64,000 bases of DNA, taken from contig OY718803.1 in NCBI GenBank assembly GCA_963070105.1, positions 5,996,507 through 6,060,506 on the forward strand, written 5' to 3'. Below the pieces are notes generated by a model. That model saw only the letters and a program-made list of their open reading frames with translations, searched no databases and had not been told where the DNA came from. Position numbers and translations under genes: made by a program. Origin of the DNA: Litomosoides sigmodontis (Eukaryota > Nematoda > Chromadorea > Rhabditida > Onchocercidae). Below are positions 34,680 to 47,640 of the stretch, in pieces. Each line of letters starts with the position of its first letter. Positions within the stretch are counted from its first letter, which is position 1.

Positions 34680-36554
34680 CTAACAAGTCTTCGCCACAAC
34701 ACATATCGATAAGCCAAGCAGGCACCGAATAACATTACGAGGCACAGCGCTAGGAATAATGCGGAAAATCCCAGTATCAAGCCTTGCCACTCGGTTTGCG
34801 TCATTTTCACAAATGCATAAATGGACATTTTGCGCATTGGCGCTACTATAAGTGCTATTGTCGCAGCTCCAAGCAACTAAATCGCTCTTATAACTGACTG
34901 TGTAATATAAAACAGAAGGAAATAATCGATAACTCCCCAAAATATGCTTCTATTTTTGCACCATCATAATAACTTTTACTTATCTAAAATGGCAGTTAAA
35001 AGAGCATAGCGATTAAGGGCTTAATTACAGTAGGTTCAAGCTGTCGGTAGAATTTCATGCCATCGTTTTTATGCATTATTTTCAAAATCTGACCAGACCG
35101 GCTTGGAGTTGCATTGTGAGTTTTTAAATACTTCTATGCTGTTGGAATGATACATTTATTTGAAATTTCTCAAAAACTAAAAAATTGCAAACCAGTTCGA
35201 TTGCTTTCACAGAAACTTTCATCATAATAGAATATCGTTGGCAGTACTCCTCCTTTGTTCTTACTGCATTCATGATGCTTGGTGGATAGGTTGCATAACT
35301 TGGCGCATAATACGGTCGTATTCGCCTGAGCACTATAGGTTGCATATCCCATTGAACTATAATTAATTTCAATTTTCCTCCTCCATTGCTATACTGTTGC
35401 AATGTATCTGAAATTTGCTTACTTCGGTGCAGTCCGTGGTAGTGACGGGGTTGTCGATCGATTGGGCTACCACGAAATTCCGATTCCTGCAATGGTAATT
35501 TTAATGTTTGATTTTTGAGATATTAAAAAAGACTAGTAGTTTTGACCTGATATCGTTGTATTCTAACGGAAGATCGCTTCTTCCTTCGGTACATTGGCCA
35601 CCTTCCGGCATCTTTCCAAAGACCACAATAGTTTCTAAAGGAAAACGGTTCATTGAAGTTATCACTAATATATTCATAATTAAAGAGTTAATCAAGTGAG
35701 AAAGAACATTGTGAATATGTTGCTGGAACCTATGTTCAAAGAAGTATGGGTCGACGGCATAACCATGATTTCGTTTGATGTACATCATTTTGTGGATTTT
35801 TGGCGGTACAGCCTGCGTTGCTAGAGCTCTGAAAAAGAAAGCTAACTGAGGCGAGACATTTGATATGAGAAATTTTAAACGGTCCTAATGCAAATGAACA
35901 CGAAAGAGATATTGCGACGGTCAGGCACTTTGCTTTTATGGTTGCTTAATTGATGAATTCTTCTTGAATTTAGGATACCGACAGATATAGAGAACTTCTC
36001 GGACACAAAAAAATATTGGTAAACGTTTGAAATGATTGTTTATTCAGCTGCAATTTAAGAATCTAGAAACCTCGATCGTTGATAGAATGTAGGGCAGATA
36101 TCAAGTTGTGAGTAACTTTGGTAAGCCGTGCTCTGTCTTGAATGTAAACCACCATAATAGGAAGTCATTATAGGACGATCTAAAAAAAGCAGGGATGATC
36201 GCAAGGATAGTGGGAGAATGTTGGAGAAATTAAATGAGGCTAAGTTAGAAGCAAATTAATGCTTTGCAAAGAGAAATACAAACATTTTTAGTTTTAAAGC
36301 GCATCTCCAAATTAGTAATGAAAGTGATGCCTTTCGCATCTTACGCTAACAAGTTAATAGTAAGAGTTTTTTAGAAATTAAATGAGAAATTTACCATTGA
36401 TGTGATTGATGGAGTAGAGGCTATGACTGGAATAATCAGGAAGAGTTGTAGGAAGAGAAGTGGTTGTAGCAGTAACATTTGGTTGAATACAAGTAGTATT
36501 ATTATGCATCATTGATGTTAAGGTCCGATAATAGCAAAGATGTTCGTAGCGGTG
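34680..36554 (-). CDS. unrecognised multi-exon extracellular protein with clustered cysteines (partial)
   Basis: Seven candidate exons keep frame across every junction: 36554-36395, 36179-36071, 35828-35764, 35634-35547, 35486-35423, 35325-35265, and 34897 down to a TAG near 34680. Acceptors are TTTTTTAG, TTTTTCAG, CCTTTAG, TTGCAG, CTCAG and ACACAG. Donors include GTAAGC and GTAAGA, but GTCAAA and GTTTCT are weak. The predicted chain is Thr/Ser/Asn-rich with several N-x-S/T sites, then Tyr-rich (MTSYYGGLHSRQSTAYQSYS). It ends in a cysteine cluster of the form C-x3-C-x8-C-...-C (LCAKLCNLSTKHHEC, WSCDNS, HLCIC). That spacing is reminiscent of PAN/apple modules but is not diagnostic. Upstream exons and the signal peptide were not found. 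A competing splice chain in another frame is possible over 34538-35486, so I hold the exon model loosely. Confidence 0.35.
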
Positions 36555-37947
36555 CTGATGGTGGCAGAGGTGGCGGTGGTGTTGTCACTACAGCCGTCGT
36601 TAGGTATGCAAAAAATTGAAGATTCTGCAAGGAGCATATCCGAAAGGTTTAACAATTAATACAGTTGGGGGTACAGCAGAGACATTTAGAGTACTTCACT
36701 TACAACCGATGAAACAATCTCGACACCACGTTCAGGAATTCAAACTGTAAAAGACCCATTCAGTGATGTCACAAAATAAATTTTTGTTTTATTACTTTCT
36801 ATCGACAGCACTTTTATTTTGACGTTTGCCTGTTCCTTTCATTTTTTTAAGGGAAAGAATTACCGCAGTTGGAATACATAGGTTATTCTTAAAAGCGTAC
36901 GATTTGGCAAAAAGCTTGACCCTTGACCTAATTACCGAGAAATAAACGATCAAAGTATTGACCTTGCAGAACAAAAGGAAGGACTGCTTGATTTAATGTA
37001 GAAAAAGTTACTTGACAAAAGTCAGGATAGGCTGGTAAGAAACAAAAGAGGAAGATGTCTCAATTAACCGAGACATTATGATCAGGTGCAATCTCAAGGA
37101 GTTTAAATTGTACTTGTCAGCTGAACTTTAGTACTTCCCTTCTAATTAAATACCTTCAGATAGTACAAGAAAAGTTCTAAAGTTAATGAGTAGATTAATC
37201 CATCCACTTTCCATTTATATGTGCTATCTTCGGGATCAACAGATGTTTTCATTAAATGAAACAAAAAAAGCCGATCAGACGATAACAAGCTTATTGTCGA
37301 AGTGATAAATTCCCAAAGAGTAATGAGGTCGGTCGCCGACAGGAATGTACCGACCAAATAAATTATTGTGATCACTCGAAAAAGAAGAACGAAGGAGAGG
37401 AAATCGATTATTTTTCATGGGAATTTGAAGGAAAACATTTGCAATTATTGGCCATATCTAAAAGGAATTTTTTCGCTTTCTTTTCAATTGATAATCCATC
37501 AGATAGATTTTAATTTCAGTGTTAGAGATTGCAGGCACGCCTTATAACTGAAATAAATCCATTTCCACCTCTCATATTTCAGTTGTCCATGTTAAGGACA
37601 TTGGAAATTTCGAACACTTCGCTTGTTGCCATTCTTTCCAAGAACGAAGGCTTGGCATGGTTCATAACTTTTCGAAAAATTTTCATTTGCACCCAAACAT
37701 GCCGAACATTTCAAGAATAATTCTTAAATTCAAATTTGAAGACGAAGATAATTTCAAGGTCCATCATTTCGTACATGGAGTGCTGAGTTATCTTGAAAAA
37801 TTCGATAGCAGCAATTAATCCACTTCTTCCTGATTAACCAACCACCCAACTTACAGATACTGTTCGTAGCCAATAAGCGACAATACTTCTTTGACCAACT
37901 TCACAACAGATCAGGAACTCATGCTGTTTGTTAGAAATAGCGCAGAG

Positions 37948-37980
37948 TGAGAGAGAGAGAAAGAGAAAGAGAGAGGGAGG
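37948..37980. repeat. impure (GA)n repeat
   Basis: A purine-rich tract of GAGAGA interrupted by AAA and GGG. Confidence 0.85.
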
Positions 37981-39361
37981 GAATGCGGAAAAGAAGAAAG
38001 TGTTGAGTATTGGGACTATTATTGCAAGAATAAATAATGTTTTGAAGTGTCGGATGATCAAAATTGGCATTTTAATTTGGGTGAAGAAGAAATAAAGTAA
38101 AAGGATACCTGGCGGTGTGATGAAAGATACTACGAGACAATCAGATAAGATGAAAATTGTCATTCCAATGGGATAGGAATAAGCGGAAGGGGAGGAAAAG
38201 GGTATAGTTTGTAGAAAAATTTGATTTGCAGGTAAGAAAAATAACAATTACAAATGTGTGATTCCTTATGTTATACTTTTTTTGTTTATTGAGGTGTCCC
38301 AACGACCTGTTTCTCATTGGAAAAAAATAAAGTAAAAGGTTACTGAAATTGGGTTACCGAGTTACTGAAAATGTTAGCCGTACTTTTCTTATTTAAAAAA
38401 AGATTTTTTTGCTGACTGAAAATGCAACTCCTAAAACAGCTTGAAGCACGTTGATCAACAATAATTTATTTTTTCTTCAATTTTAAATGGCAAGGTGTGA
38501 TTTCAGTTAGTGGGCTGTTTCATATTAATAGTTAAAGTCTCATTTCTCTCTTGCCAGATCAACCGAATGAAAATTTACTGAAACGTCTGAGCGATTTAAT
38601 CAGCGTTCTCAAGAAAAATTGAGCTGAAATCGGAAGGATCTCACAGCAGATAATATTAAAGAATTAATAAGAAATTGCTCAAGAACTTAAAAAGCATAGG
38701 ATTTATATTTGTAAATGTATTTGGTAGTGGAAATTTCAAGTCAGACTGGGAGAACAGCATTGGCTTGAATTAGTTGCCTGTTACTAGTGTTTTCAGAATT
38801 ACTTCCCGTAATGCTTAATTAGAAAAGCTACTTGAGACATAAATTGAGCGAAATAAATTCGTACCAACCCACTTCACTTAACATTCCAAAAGTGACGCAA
38901 TAGAAGCAGAAAGCTCGATGGTTCTTCAATACGACGTGATGCAAAATACATCCGTGCATCGTAACGTACATTATGCATACATTCAGACGGAATGCTAAAG
39001 TCAGCAATGCAGTAAAGGTGACTTATCGTGACCGTTCACTGATCGGATGATATGGATGAAGGAACACTTATCGGTCATTTCGTTCACTGCATGCATTGGA
39101 TAGACAAAGCCAATGCAATCTTAGACGTAGTAGTTAGGACGTGCACAGTCTGAGAGTCAGTCAATAATTCTGCTCTTCGAAGTTGAATACAACTGCGGAA
39201 ATTAGAAAAAGGAACCTGCGATGCATCTGCAAATGGCATTTCTAAAATCTTTTTGCATCAACTGAAATCAATTAACTGCTATATGGTTTTTTTTTACTTG
39301 CAGAAGGGTTGTCAGAGGTCGATCACTGGAAATCTTCCCGTCAACTGACTTTAAATATTAC

Positions 39362-39684
39362 CGTGCAACACAGGCAAAGTTGGTATGATAACAGTGTGTT
39401 CAGCGTGACACTTCTGAAATTCCCTCCAACATAAAAACCCAACAATCAGGTCTTCGTTACAGCTATCGATGAAGCCGTTTTCACATGGCATATTGCTATT
39501 GCGAAATCGTTTCTTGTGATTGAGAAGTGAAACGCAGAGGTACGTGAGCTCTGAATTCATTTCCAGCAGATGCTAAAGTAACAGTAATTGTTGCTATAAC
39601 ATGGTAACGATCGAGCTCTCCGGACGACAATTCATCACGATGAATTTGCAAGTTACCGGATGACGGAACCTTACACACGCGTCT
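39362..39684 (-). CDS. two orphan exons of an unidentified gene
   Basis: Exon 39684-39544 (47 codons) follows a CTAATAG acceptor and ends at a GTACCT donor. It joins in frame to exon 39413-39362, which has an AATTTCAG acceptor and a GTAATA donor. The product of the first reads CKVPSSGNLQIHRDEL, then LDRYHVIATITVTLASAGNE. This alternating hydrophobic pattern looks like beta strands, perhaps of an immunoglobulin-like fold. No flanking exons could be linked. They may be 5' exons of the unknown extracellular gene downstream on the same strand, or chance open frames. Confidence 0.22.
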
Positions 39685-42600
39685 CTATTAGATAAAATTC
39701 AAGTGCGTGAAACAATTAGCAGTGCATGTGAGTATGTAACCTTTGACCCGGTCAGTGGTCGTGAATCCAGAGAGCAGCGAGAAAGAATCTGTAAAACTGA
39801 AGTACTGCTAGGAACACGGGTAGACAAGGCCTAAAAAAGCCTCAGATAACCAGATCGTTTGTTACTTTTTCTTATTATTAAATGCCATAGTACCCGAAAA
39901 CTGCCTATCCTTCAGTCATCTATTTCATTCATTTCACTTCCTCTAAATTGGTGTTCGCGCATAAGAGCATCGGCCTAGCACTTTCAAAGAGAGTAGGAAA
40001 AATACTGAAGTTGGTGATCCATCCGTAAGATCAAACGTTTACGCTAAAGGAAGGGGGTGAGGGGTACGCCAACGATTCAGCTAAACGCAAACAGAAGCTT
40101 TCTTCTGCTACTTTAAATTCCAATTACCATCTGTTACGTCGAAAAAAACAAATTTCACTCTGCAAGAAAAAGGTCTGAAAAGATTTTGACGAATTCATTA
40201 TGTCTTTCATTTAAGCACTAATCTGAATTTATTGGAGCAATTTGTGTGTGATCTCACACATTTCTAAATTCCCGTTTTCTAATGATGACGGATTTTCATG
40301 CAAGCAACTTCAGTGATTGCAAATTACATTGAACATGTCGCTGATAGTGCGCGCTCATCAAATTGCAAACAAAAATGGATGTTAAAACTCTTTACTTCTA
40401 TCAATTAAGAAATTAACGGTACTGAAGAGAACAATAGAGGTTGGAGAAATTTGGAAGAATTATCGAATGCTTATGGCACCGAAATTCTCATTAAAATCAT
40501 TAAATGTAAGTGTTACCTAAACTCTAGTGAAAACAGTTAATAGAACTCTAAATATCAATGGATACATTCAATGCAAGAATTATTTTGAATGCATTCTTCT
40601 GATTCGCCATGAATTAAACAAACGGTTTTAATTTTTTAAAATTCTACGACTTCTAAGAAAACCAAAAAAGGATAAGCTAAGAAATAGATGTCAAAAGTGA
40701 AGAGCATAAAAATTGAATCCAAATTTTTAAACTTACATCTAACTTATCTCATTTGATTGACAGTGATTAGCGCGTTCGTGCAAAATAGCCGTGCGTAACG
40801 CGGTTACACTCCAATTGCCACACTTTGCTTTTCATCAATTAAAAGATCAATCATTTGAAGAGTCAATAAATCTCACGCGTATAAAGTTAGCCAACACGTC
40901 GCAAGTAGCAGTGGTAAAAGTTGCAGCACTATTAGTGACAACAGAACGATCGCGTGGTAACAACGAAGTCATAATTTTAAGAGTGAAATCATGTGGAGCC
41001 TCTACGAGAGCATTGTTTGTTTTTTTATTCCTTGTACTTCCCTCGAATTATTCAAATTTACGCCATAATATCATTTCATGTCTCTGTGAATTGAATTCCG
41101 AGGTCGACGACAAGGTATTTGAAGGCCACTGGCACGTTAATTGCTGTTAACGGATGATCCTAAAGTCTTGATTTTAGCGACGAATGATTAAGATTTGTAG
41201 CAGAAATCATAAATGCTGAATTCACTCATCCGTAATTAACGAATTGCAAATGATCTCCAACTTCATACCTCATAGACTATTTCAATTTGCTAAAATATTC
41301 TTATGGAAATTAATCAGTAGTTTAAAAGAATGCATGTAAATGATGTTTTGCAGCTCAAATTTGGACTCGTAAGGTTGAATAAAATTTTTTGACAAGAAAA
41401 AGTTAAAAAATAAGATGTGAAATAAAATTTTATTGAATTAACCTAAGAAAAAAATACATTAAAAAGAGACTGTCGGCAAGGAGCATCTTTTTCAATTCTC
41501 ATTTGACGCCAACAACGAAATTTGCCGAGGGGAAGGGGAATTTTTCTGGGCGAAAAAGCTCATTTTGCACCAACCATAATGTGGTGGATGATTACTTTTA
41601 TGGAAATTAAAAAAATAATTAGTAACAAATTGTCATTGATCGGCCATACGACAATTCTGTGAGAATAAGTACAAACAAATAGGTATTACTTTGATCGCCG
41701 CTACAATTGCAGTAGGGCTTAAATATTGATTGATTCGATATTTCTGATGAAAATTTGAGGGTAAATTTTAGTTAATGTAAGCTTCGGAAAATGAAAATTA
41801 AATTAAAAGCTGAGGATTATCACGGATGGAAGCTAAGAATTACCACAGTTTGTCACTTTCCTTTTATCTTCAAAATTAAGGCGAAGCATAAATGATTTGG
41901 CATTTACTTTCCTGAGCTTTCACTGGACAATGAATTGTATTCAGAGGGAATTCCTCATCTCTTCAATATATCCAGTTGGAGATTTCAAGGAGAATAATTT
42001 CTATCCGTTTCTTCTTCTCTTTCCTTTAAATACTATTTCATTACTTTCCTTTAAAATGAGTGAATCACTCTGCGACAATAATCGAGGAGCTAATATTCCT
42101 AAAGCAAAGGACACTTTATTCTTCTGAATTGGTTGAGACGTGAAAGTTACTGAAAAGCGGAAGTTACGAAATCACTCAACTTAACCTGCAATTTGCACTT
42201 TTCAATATTGCGGTATCATCTTATACATGCAAAGTAGCACATTTGGCTTTCAATAGGGTGAGGGACTCATAAAGGTCGGTTGACACTGCCTGTTGAGATT
42301 TAGGAGCGACGATTTGCGGTTGCAGCACTTGATGTAATTGAAAACATTCGCAAATTTTTAAGCCACAAATAATATCGCAGCAACTCCAACTTCTACTTCA
42401 AATTTCAGTTCACTCAGTTTTTGATTCGAAAAACTGATTGTTGCTAATTATATCAGTTCAGCCGCTCTATTCAAGTGAGCAGCTACCGAATTCATTTCTC
42501 TTCCTGACTGCAAAGTTTATGAAGTGATCTTGAGTAGTAAAATTCCAAATTTTGAGTCGTAGCATAAATAAATAAAGTATTTTAAAGGAATGAATTTAAT

Positions 42601-44651
42601 TTTTTTGCAAAGAAAGATTATTGGTAGGACATATTTAGTTGAGAACACTTCTCAACTGCCGATATTATTCCTCATTTTGTAAATAAAGATTTATGTGTTC
42701 GGAACTAACTGTGTTGGTTGCGTTCCGTTTGCCATATGTGGCCATTCCGCATGCGAACACTTCCGCTTAATTATTCCTCATACGCAATTTTTTGCAATGT
42801 CTTTAATTCCTTTTTTCTCTTTCGATTTTTTATTTCATTACTTAGCACGTAAAGTTAAAATGAAAGCAGTGCAATATTTCAAAATTTATATAGCTACGCA
42901 TGTGTGTTAAATTGTGTGCATACATTTATAGGCATCCTGCGCGAATGAAATCTGAACGGTTGACTAATCGTGTTGAATTAAATTACTCGGTTCTTCAACT
43001 GTTCACATTTTAGTCAACAAAAAAATATGTTCGAACTAAGTCTATTTGATGTTAAGCAACAAATATCGTTGCGAAGTTTCACCGAACGCCTGCGTTTGAG
43101 GATACGATAGGCCTGGAAGTCGCAGAAGTTGCGCTTCTTTCAATGCAAGCACATATCAATGAAAAAAAGAAAGACGCAGAAAAGGTCGCTGCATGTTTTT
43201 CATCCTTGCGACATTTGCATCGCCGTGATAGTTCACTATAATTCAAACCTAAAAATAGTCATTTTTTAAGCGAGTCTCTTACACATTACGATATGATGAG
43301 ATGTGTAAGATAAGCAAGCAACCGAGATATCGTCCATATCTGCCGTTCGCTGATATAATGCAAATGATAAATACTGAAATTGAGGATCTTCGACGTGTTG
43401 CGAATAAGTCAAAAATTTAAAGAATGTGTGCAATGCATAAAAGTAATTGTTATGGGAAGAATTTGAAGACAAATGAAAATGATAAGTTATGAAAAGGTAC
43501 TGAATGAATGCACAGAAGACAATATTAAAATACAACGAGCTGAGCCTTATCACTTAAGTTTGAATTATTTCATTGGAAAATTGAAAAATTTTTTTCAAAA
43601 TCTTGCTCTCTACATGTATAACGATCTTTAATGTGGTATGATACAATAGTGGTAAAACTCGGTTGGCTTTAGTTCTAGCCAGACCGGTAAATCTGAATGA
43701 GTAAGGGCAGGATGATCTTGAACTTTTCAATTTTCGACAATACAAATATGAATAAATTGTTTAAAGAAGTATTTCCACGTCTCCAAGATTTGTTAACGGT
43801 TATTTTCACATTCCGATTTTTTGAAGTTTAAAGCTACATTAGTACTATATTTCTATTATAGAGGGATAAACAGTGCGCTCAGACCTAATTACCGACCTGT
43901 CAGATTTCATTATTTGCCGCGTATCAGCAGTATCGCCTAGTAAATTAGCGTAGCCAAACAAATTAGGTTTAAAAATTATCCCCTGTGGGCATATCTATTC
44001 TCTTCTGCTCATCTCGCTTTCATCTTTGAGATTATTTATTTGCTTTAGCTATGGAAGCTTTTAAATCTATCTTTGTTCAATTTTCCTCACATGAAGTTCT
44101 GTTTCTCAAATTATCATTTCCATTGCGATTGTAGGAAATTGACATTTTAACGCATTGGAAACGGAATTTAGTGCCATAACAAACTCACTTTTTTCTCTTA
44201 CTAATTAATGAAGCATCAAATTCATTCAAATACATTGAAGTGTTGTTGAGAATCCAAGAACCTTGATTTGCGTAGTTTTTTCTGCTTTTGTTTTCGCAAT
44301 CAAAAAACTTTCAAAGATCTTAATCAGTTTCATCAAGCTTGTTTGTGGATAAATTCAAATTAAAAATAAAAGATTTAAAAAGAAGCTCATTATTAGTTGA
44401 AGCAGTGATGTTCTTGTCCGAGGGAGGTTAGCAGTAGTGTAACACCCCTAGTTGTTGTCATCCTCTTCACGCAAATTTACGTTTAGCTTTCAGATTTCAC
44501 CTTTCTTTCTTCCAAAACCTATTCGCACTCTCATTTTTCCCTATTTTATGCCCAAAGTGTTTTTTATGAGTTTATGTTCCTTTATTTTATTATTAGAAGT
44601 ATAATCGATTTTTGGTTCTGTTATCTTCAGCTCTCTTTCTCTCCTTCCCTC

Positions 44652-44670
44652 CCTCTCTCTCTCTCTCTCT
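44652..44670. repeat. (CT)n microsatellite
   Basis: A short pyrimidine dinucleotide tract about 320 bases upstream of the TFAP2 start codon. Confidence 0.9.
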
Positions 44671-44985
44671 GAATTATACTATTGGTCCTCACTTCTGTTA
44701 AGAAATCGGGCTCATCTGTGGTTCTGCGCCAATTTTGGAGCATTTCGGAGTGGAGTACGGTATTAATTGTTCAATGACGGCAACCAATCAATAAGAGGAG
44801 AGATTGATGGAGTGGGAAGAAACAATTGTGAGATCTCGTAGAGTTCCATTTTTTTAAGATTTATTTTTGACCGATAAAACTGTTATCAGGCTATTAATTG
44901 AAAATTTCAGTTCCATATGTGTTCCAACTGCATGGAATACGAAAACGTGACTTCATTGAGGCGTCAAGACTTTACGTAATTTTGA

Positions 44986-47640
44986 ATGGGTGATCGAAGC
45001 TTTTCTGATTCTAATTGCAATCACGGCAAAGATCCCAGTAATCTGTTTCTGGATCGATGCTCCAACAGTGAATGCAATGAGAAGCATTGCTCCAGAAAAC
45101 GAAATTTTCCGTTCAATTCAGATGTTGCAGGAGGACAAATACGGTTAGCACGCAAACGCAAACAAAATCAATTAAATTTATTTCCTTTATTAGCTTGAAA
45201 GTGAAGAGAGAATGCTGAGATAGGAATTAGAAATATTTCAGCAAGCAGCCTTCGTCTGAAAACGATGAACTTGACATAGCGAATAATTTTTTGGACGAAG
45301 ATGACGATTCAATTGTCACTGAAGAAACAGACGATAAATCCTGCAGCAATGTGAATTTTAATCAGGCATTTTCATTAAATTATTAAAAGTCCGCACTACT
45401 AAATTGCTGGATGATTTTTGAGAGGCCAAAAGGTAAAGTACTGCTAAGGACATTTTGCAAATTTATAATTCATTGCAGACGCTTTGTGGAACTCATGCAG
45501 TACAAACAATATCATCTTTATTTCGGAATTCAAATAGCGAAAATCAAAGTGAACCTTTATTTCATTTTATTTCAATGGTGTGTAAATGTTTAAATCTAAA
45601 TTTTTAATAAGAATTATCTGTCAATTTCAGAGAGTGAAATTGGTATTGGTTATAAGTTTCATGGTCATACTGCCGCTAATTTCAATACTACTACATGTGG
45701 TTTTCCGAGACCTACTGATTCTACTTGTCACCACTATTCTCAACAGGTGTTATTTTAGATTCTGAGATTTAATCGGAATTCGAGAAAGCGTAGGTGTAAA
45801 TGCTTTTACAGATGGACATTACCTCATTCATACTGATTTTGCAGTTAGTTTACACCGGACATATGCCAGTCAGTTCACATTATGTCATCAGTTGTACGAC
45901 GGTGCCAGTTAATAGTATTGGCAGTAACGAAAGTTCATGTGGAGGTGCTAGCAGTATGTCCGTAACTACCACAACAGCAAGTGTAAGTCATCAGATATTA
46001 TTTTTTCATCCAAAAATTGGAAAATATTTGAAAAAATTAAGATGAAAAGTTTGCCAGCTCATTGCTCTAACATTCAGCTAGAAACATTTTATAAAGCAAC
46101 AAGTTTGCTGCTCATATTACTGAAATTTTTTGAGATGGAATATTTAAGGATCATAATGCAGTTCAATCGTTCCTTCGATCGCCGTTCAACAGTTCAACGC
46201 GTTAGCAAATTTCACATTACAAATTTTTATAATTCAAAACCAAAATTGCATCTTGAGATCTTAACGTTATGCGATTGCAAGATAACTTTTGCTTTCCTTT
46301 AATTTCCTTCTTTCAGCAACAATTTGTAATTTTGGCTTAAGCCGTACGATGTACAGTACCTTTGGTCATTCATTACCAATGCTGCATGATATGCCTACGC
46401 TTGCTTCGCAAACGTTTTGTGCGGTGCCTGGTCGAACGTCGTTACTTAGCTCTACTACAAAGTATCACGTCACCACTGGAGAGATTTATAGGCGTATCTC
46501 ACCACCAGAATGCTTGAATGCTTCTCTACTCGGAGCAATTTTACGAAAGTTTGTAGAAATTAAAAAACGAAAAATTAATGAAATTGCAAGGCAAAAAAAA
46601 GTTGTTCTAAATGTTAGAAATTAGCTTTCTCGCCTAATTATTGGCAGCATAGCACGTTGACAAAATAATATTAGTGCTTATTTTCCGTCAATACTAATTA
46701 AAGAATCAAAATTTCTGTTGGCTAAATTCGGTATTGCATTGTTATGATCAGAGCTAAATCAAAAGATGGTGGAAAAACTCTGCGCGATAGTTTGAAACGA
46801 GTTGGATTAATATTACCAGCAGGACGACGAAAAGCTGCCACAGTCACAGCATGGACAGCTTTAGTTGAAGGTAGGCCTTTTAAATTTCAAACTCGAATTC
46901 AAACAATCAAAAATCACTTTAATGAATACTAGTATACTGGTGCCATGTTAACATCAGGAATTAACAATTAGTCGCGTTGCTTCGAAAGGGAAGTTAAAAT
47001 TAGGTGCATAACTTTTAGAGGAAGCATTACAAATGGCTAAAGATTTTGCTGCGCTCAGTGAGAGTACGTTCCCAGTACGAGAAATTGCTGAATTCATTTG
47101 CAACCGAATGGCTTGGCAGGACGATCCACGTGAATGCTGCACCTTCATCCAGCATGCAAGGTCAAAGAGCAATCGGGGAGTTGAAAGAGGCGAACGTAAC
47201 ATGCATTTCTACTTTTCAGATTACTCATTAAAGAATTATCGGAAATTGTTAATGGCGGACATTCCGGAAGAACGCTCGGTGGAAATCAGTCGAATCCAAA
47301 TGCGTTAATCGTCCCTTCCATACAACACGGTCTTGCGCATTTCTCCCTGGTAGTAATCATACTTTTTACTTCATTTACAGTTTAAAGGTGGGAATCATTT
47401 GGCCAGGAATTGTTCCCTACTTAATTACACAGAGGTGCAAGTAAGTGAGTACGTTTGTTGTAGCTAACGCATGGGTTTGGACCTCTGGCATTCGTCGCAA
47501 TACTCGACACTCTGATTGCAATGCTTGATGAAATGCTGAAGTGCTACAATCAAAGTGAGCAGCATTTCAATGTCCCATTATCGGAGATATCCGTAACACA
47601 CATACCTGCTAATCGATTCATCTACAACGATAATATGTAA
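44986..47640 (+). CDS. TFAP2 (activator protein 2) family transcription factor
   Basis: Exons: 44986-45143, 45242-45350, 45633-45746, 45845 to about 45980, about 46315-46550, about 46750-46870, about 47020-47160, about 47221-47390 and 47461-47640. The DNA-binding core is unmistakable: [20 protein letters not shown], then [20 protein letters not shown], then [20 protein letters not shown] and [20 protein letters not shown]. The helix-span-helix dimerisation part follows ([37 protein letters not shown]). The chain ends FIYNDNM. Known: AP-2 factors bind GCCN3GGC palindromes as dimers; C. elegans has several aptf genes, one needed for sleep-neuron identity. The N-terminus has a basic stretch, then an acidic Asp/Glu-rich segment that could activate transcription. 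The exon 3 acceptor is TTTCAGAG and the exon 4 donor GTGTAA; both are chosen to keep frame. Which aptf paralogue this is cannot be told here. An acceptor ending at 44910 may be the trans-splice site. Confidence 0.92.

Larger units (their letters stand above)
36555..44985. other. long gene-poor interval
   Basis: Apart from two orphan minus-strand exons near 39.4-39.7 kb, no supported coding feature was seen. A hydrophobic minus frame at 37834-38247 derives from GA-rich sequence. A 119-codon plus frame at 40791-41150 starts at GTG and has no family features. The stretch may hold upstream exons of the unknown gene at 34.7-36.6 kb and TFAP2 regulatory DNA. Confidence 0.5.

Noticed and set aside
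37834..38247. A 137-codon hydrophobic minus-strand frame suggesting a membrane protein
   Set aside because: Hydrophobicity comes from TC-rich sequence opposite a GA repeat. No splice or family support.
39309..39432. A plus-strand exon-like frame after a polypyrimidine tract and CAG
   Set aside because: It overlaps the minus-strand candidate exon, has no partner exons and no domain.
40791..41150. A 119-codon plus-strand frame followed by an AATAAA near 41420
   Set aside because: It begins at GTG, not ATG, has no family features, and AATAAA is frequent in AT-rich DNA.
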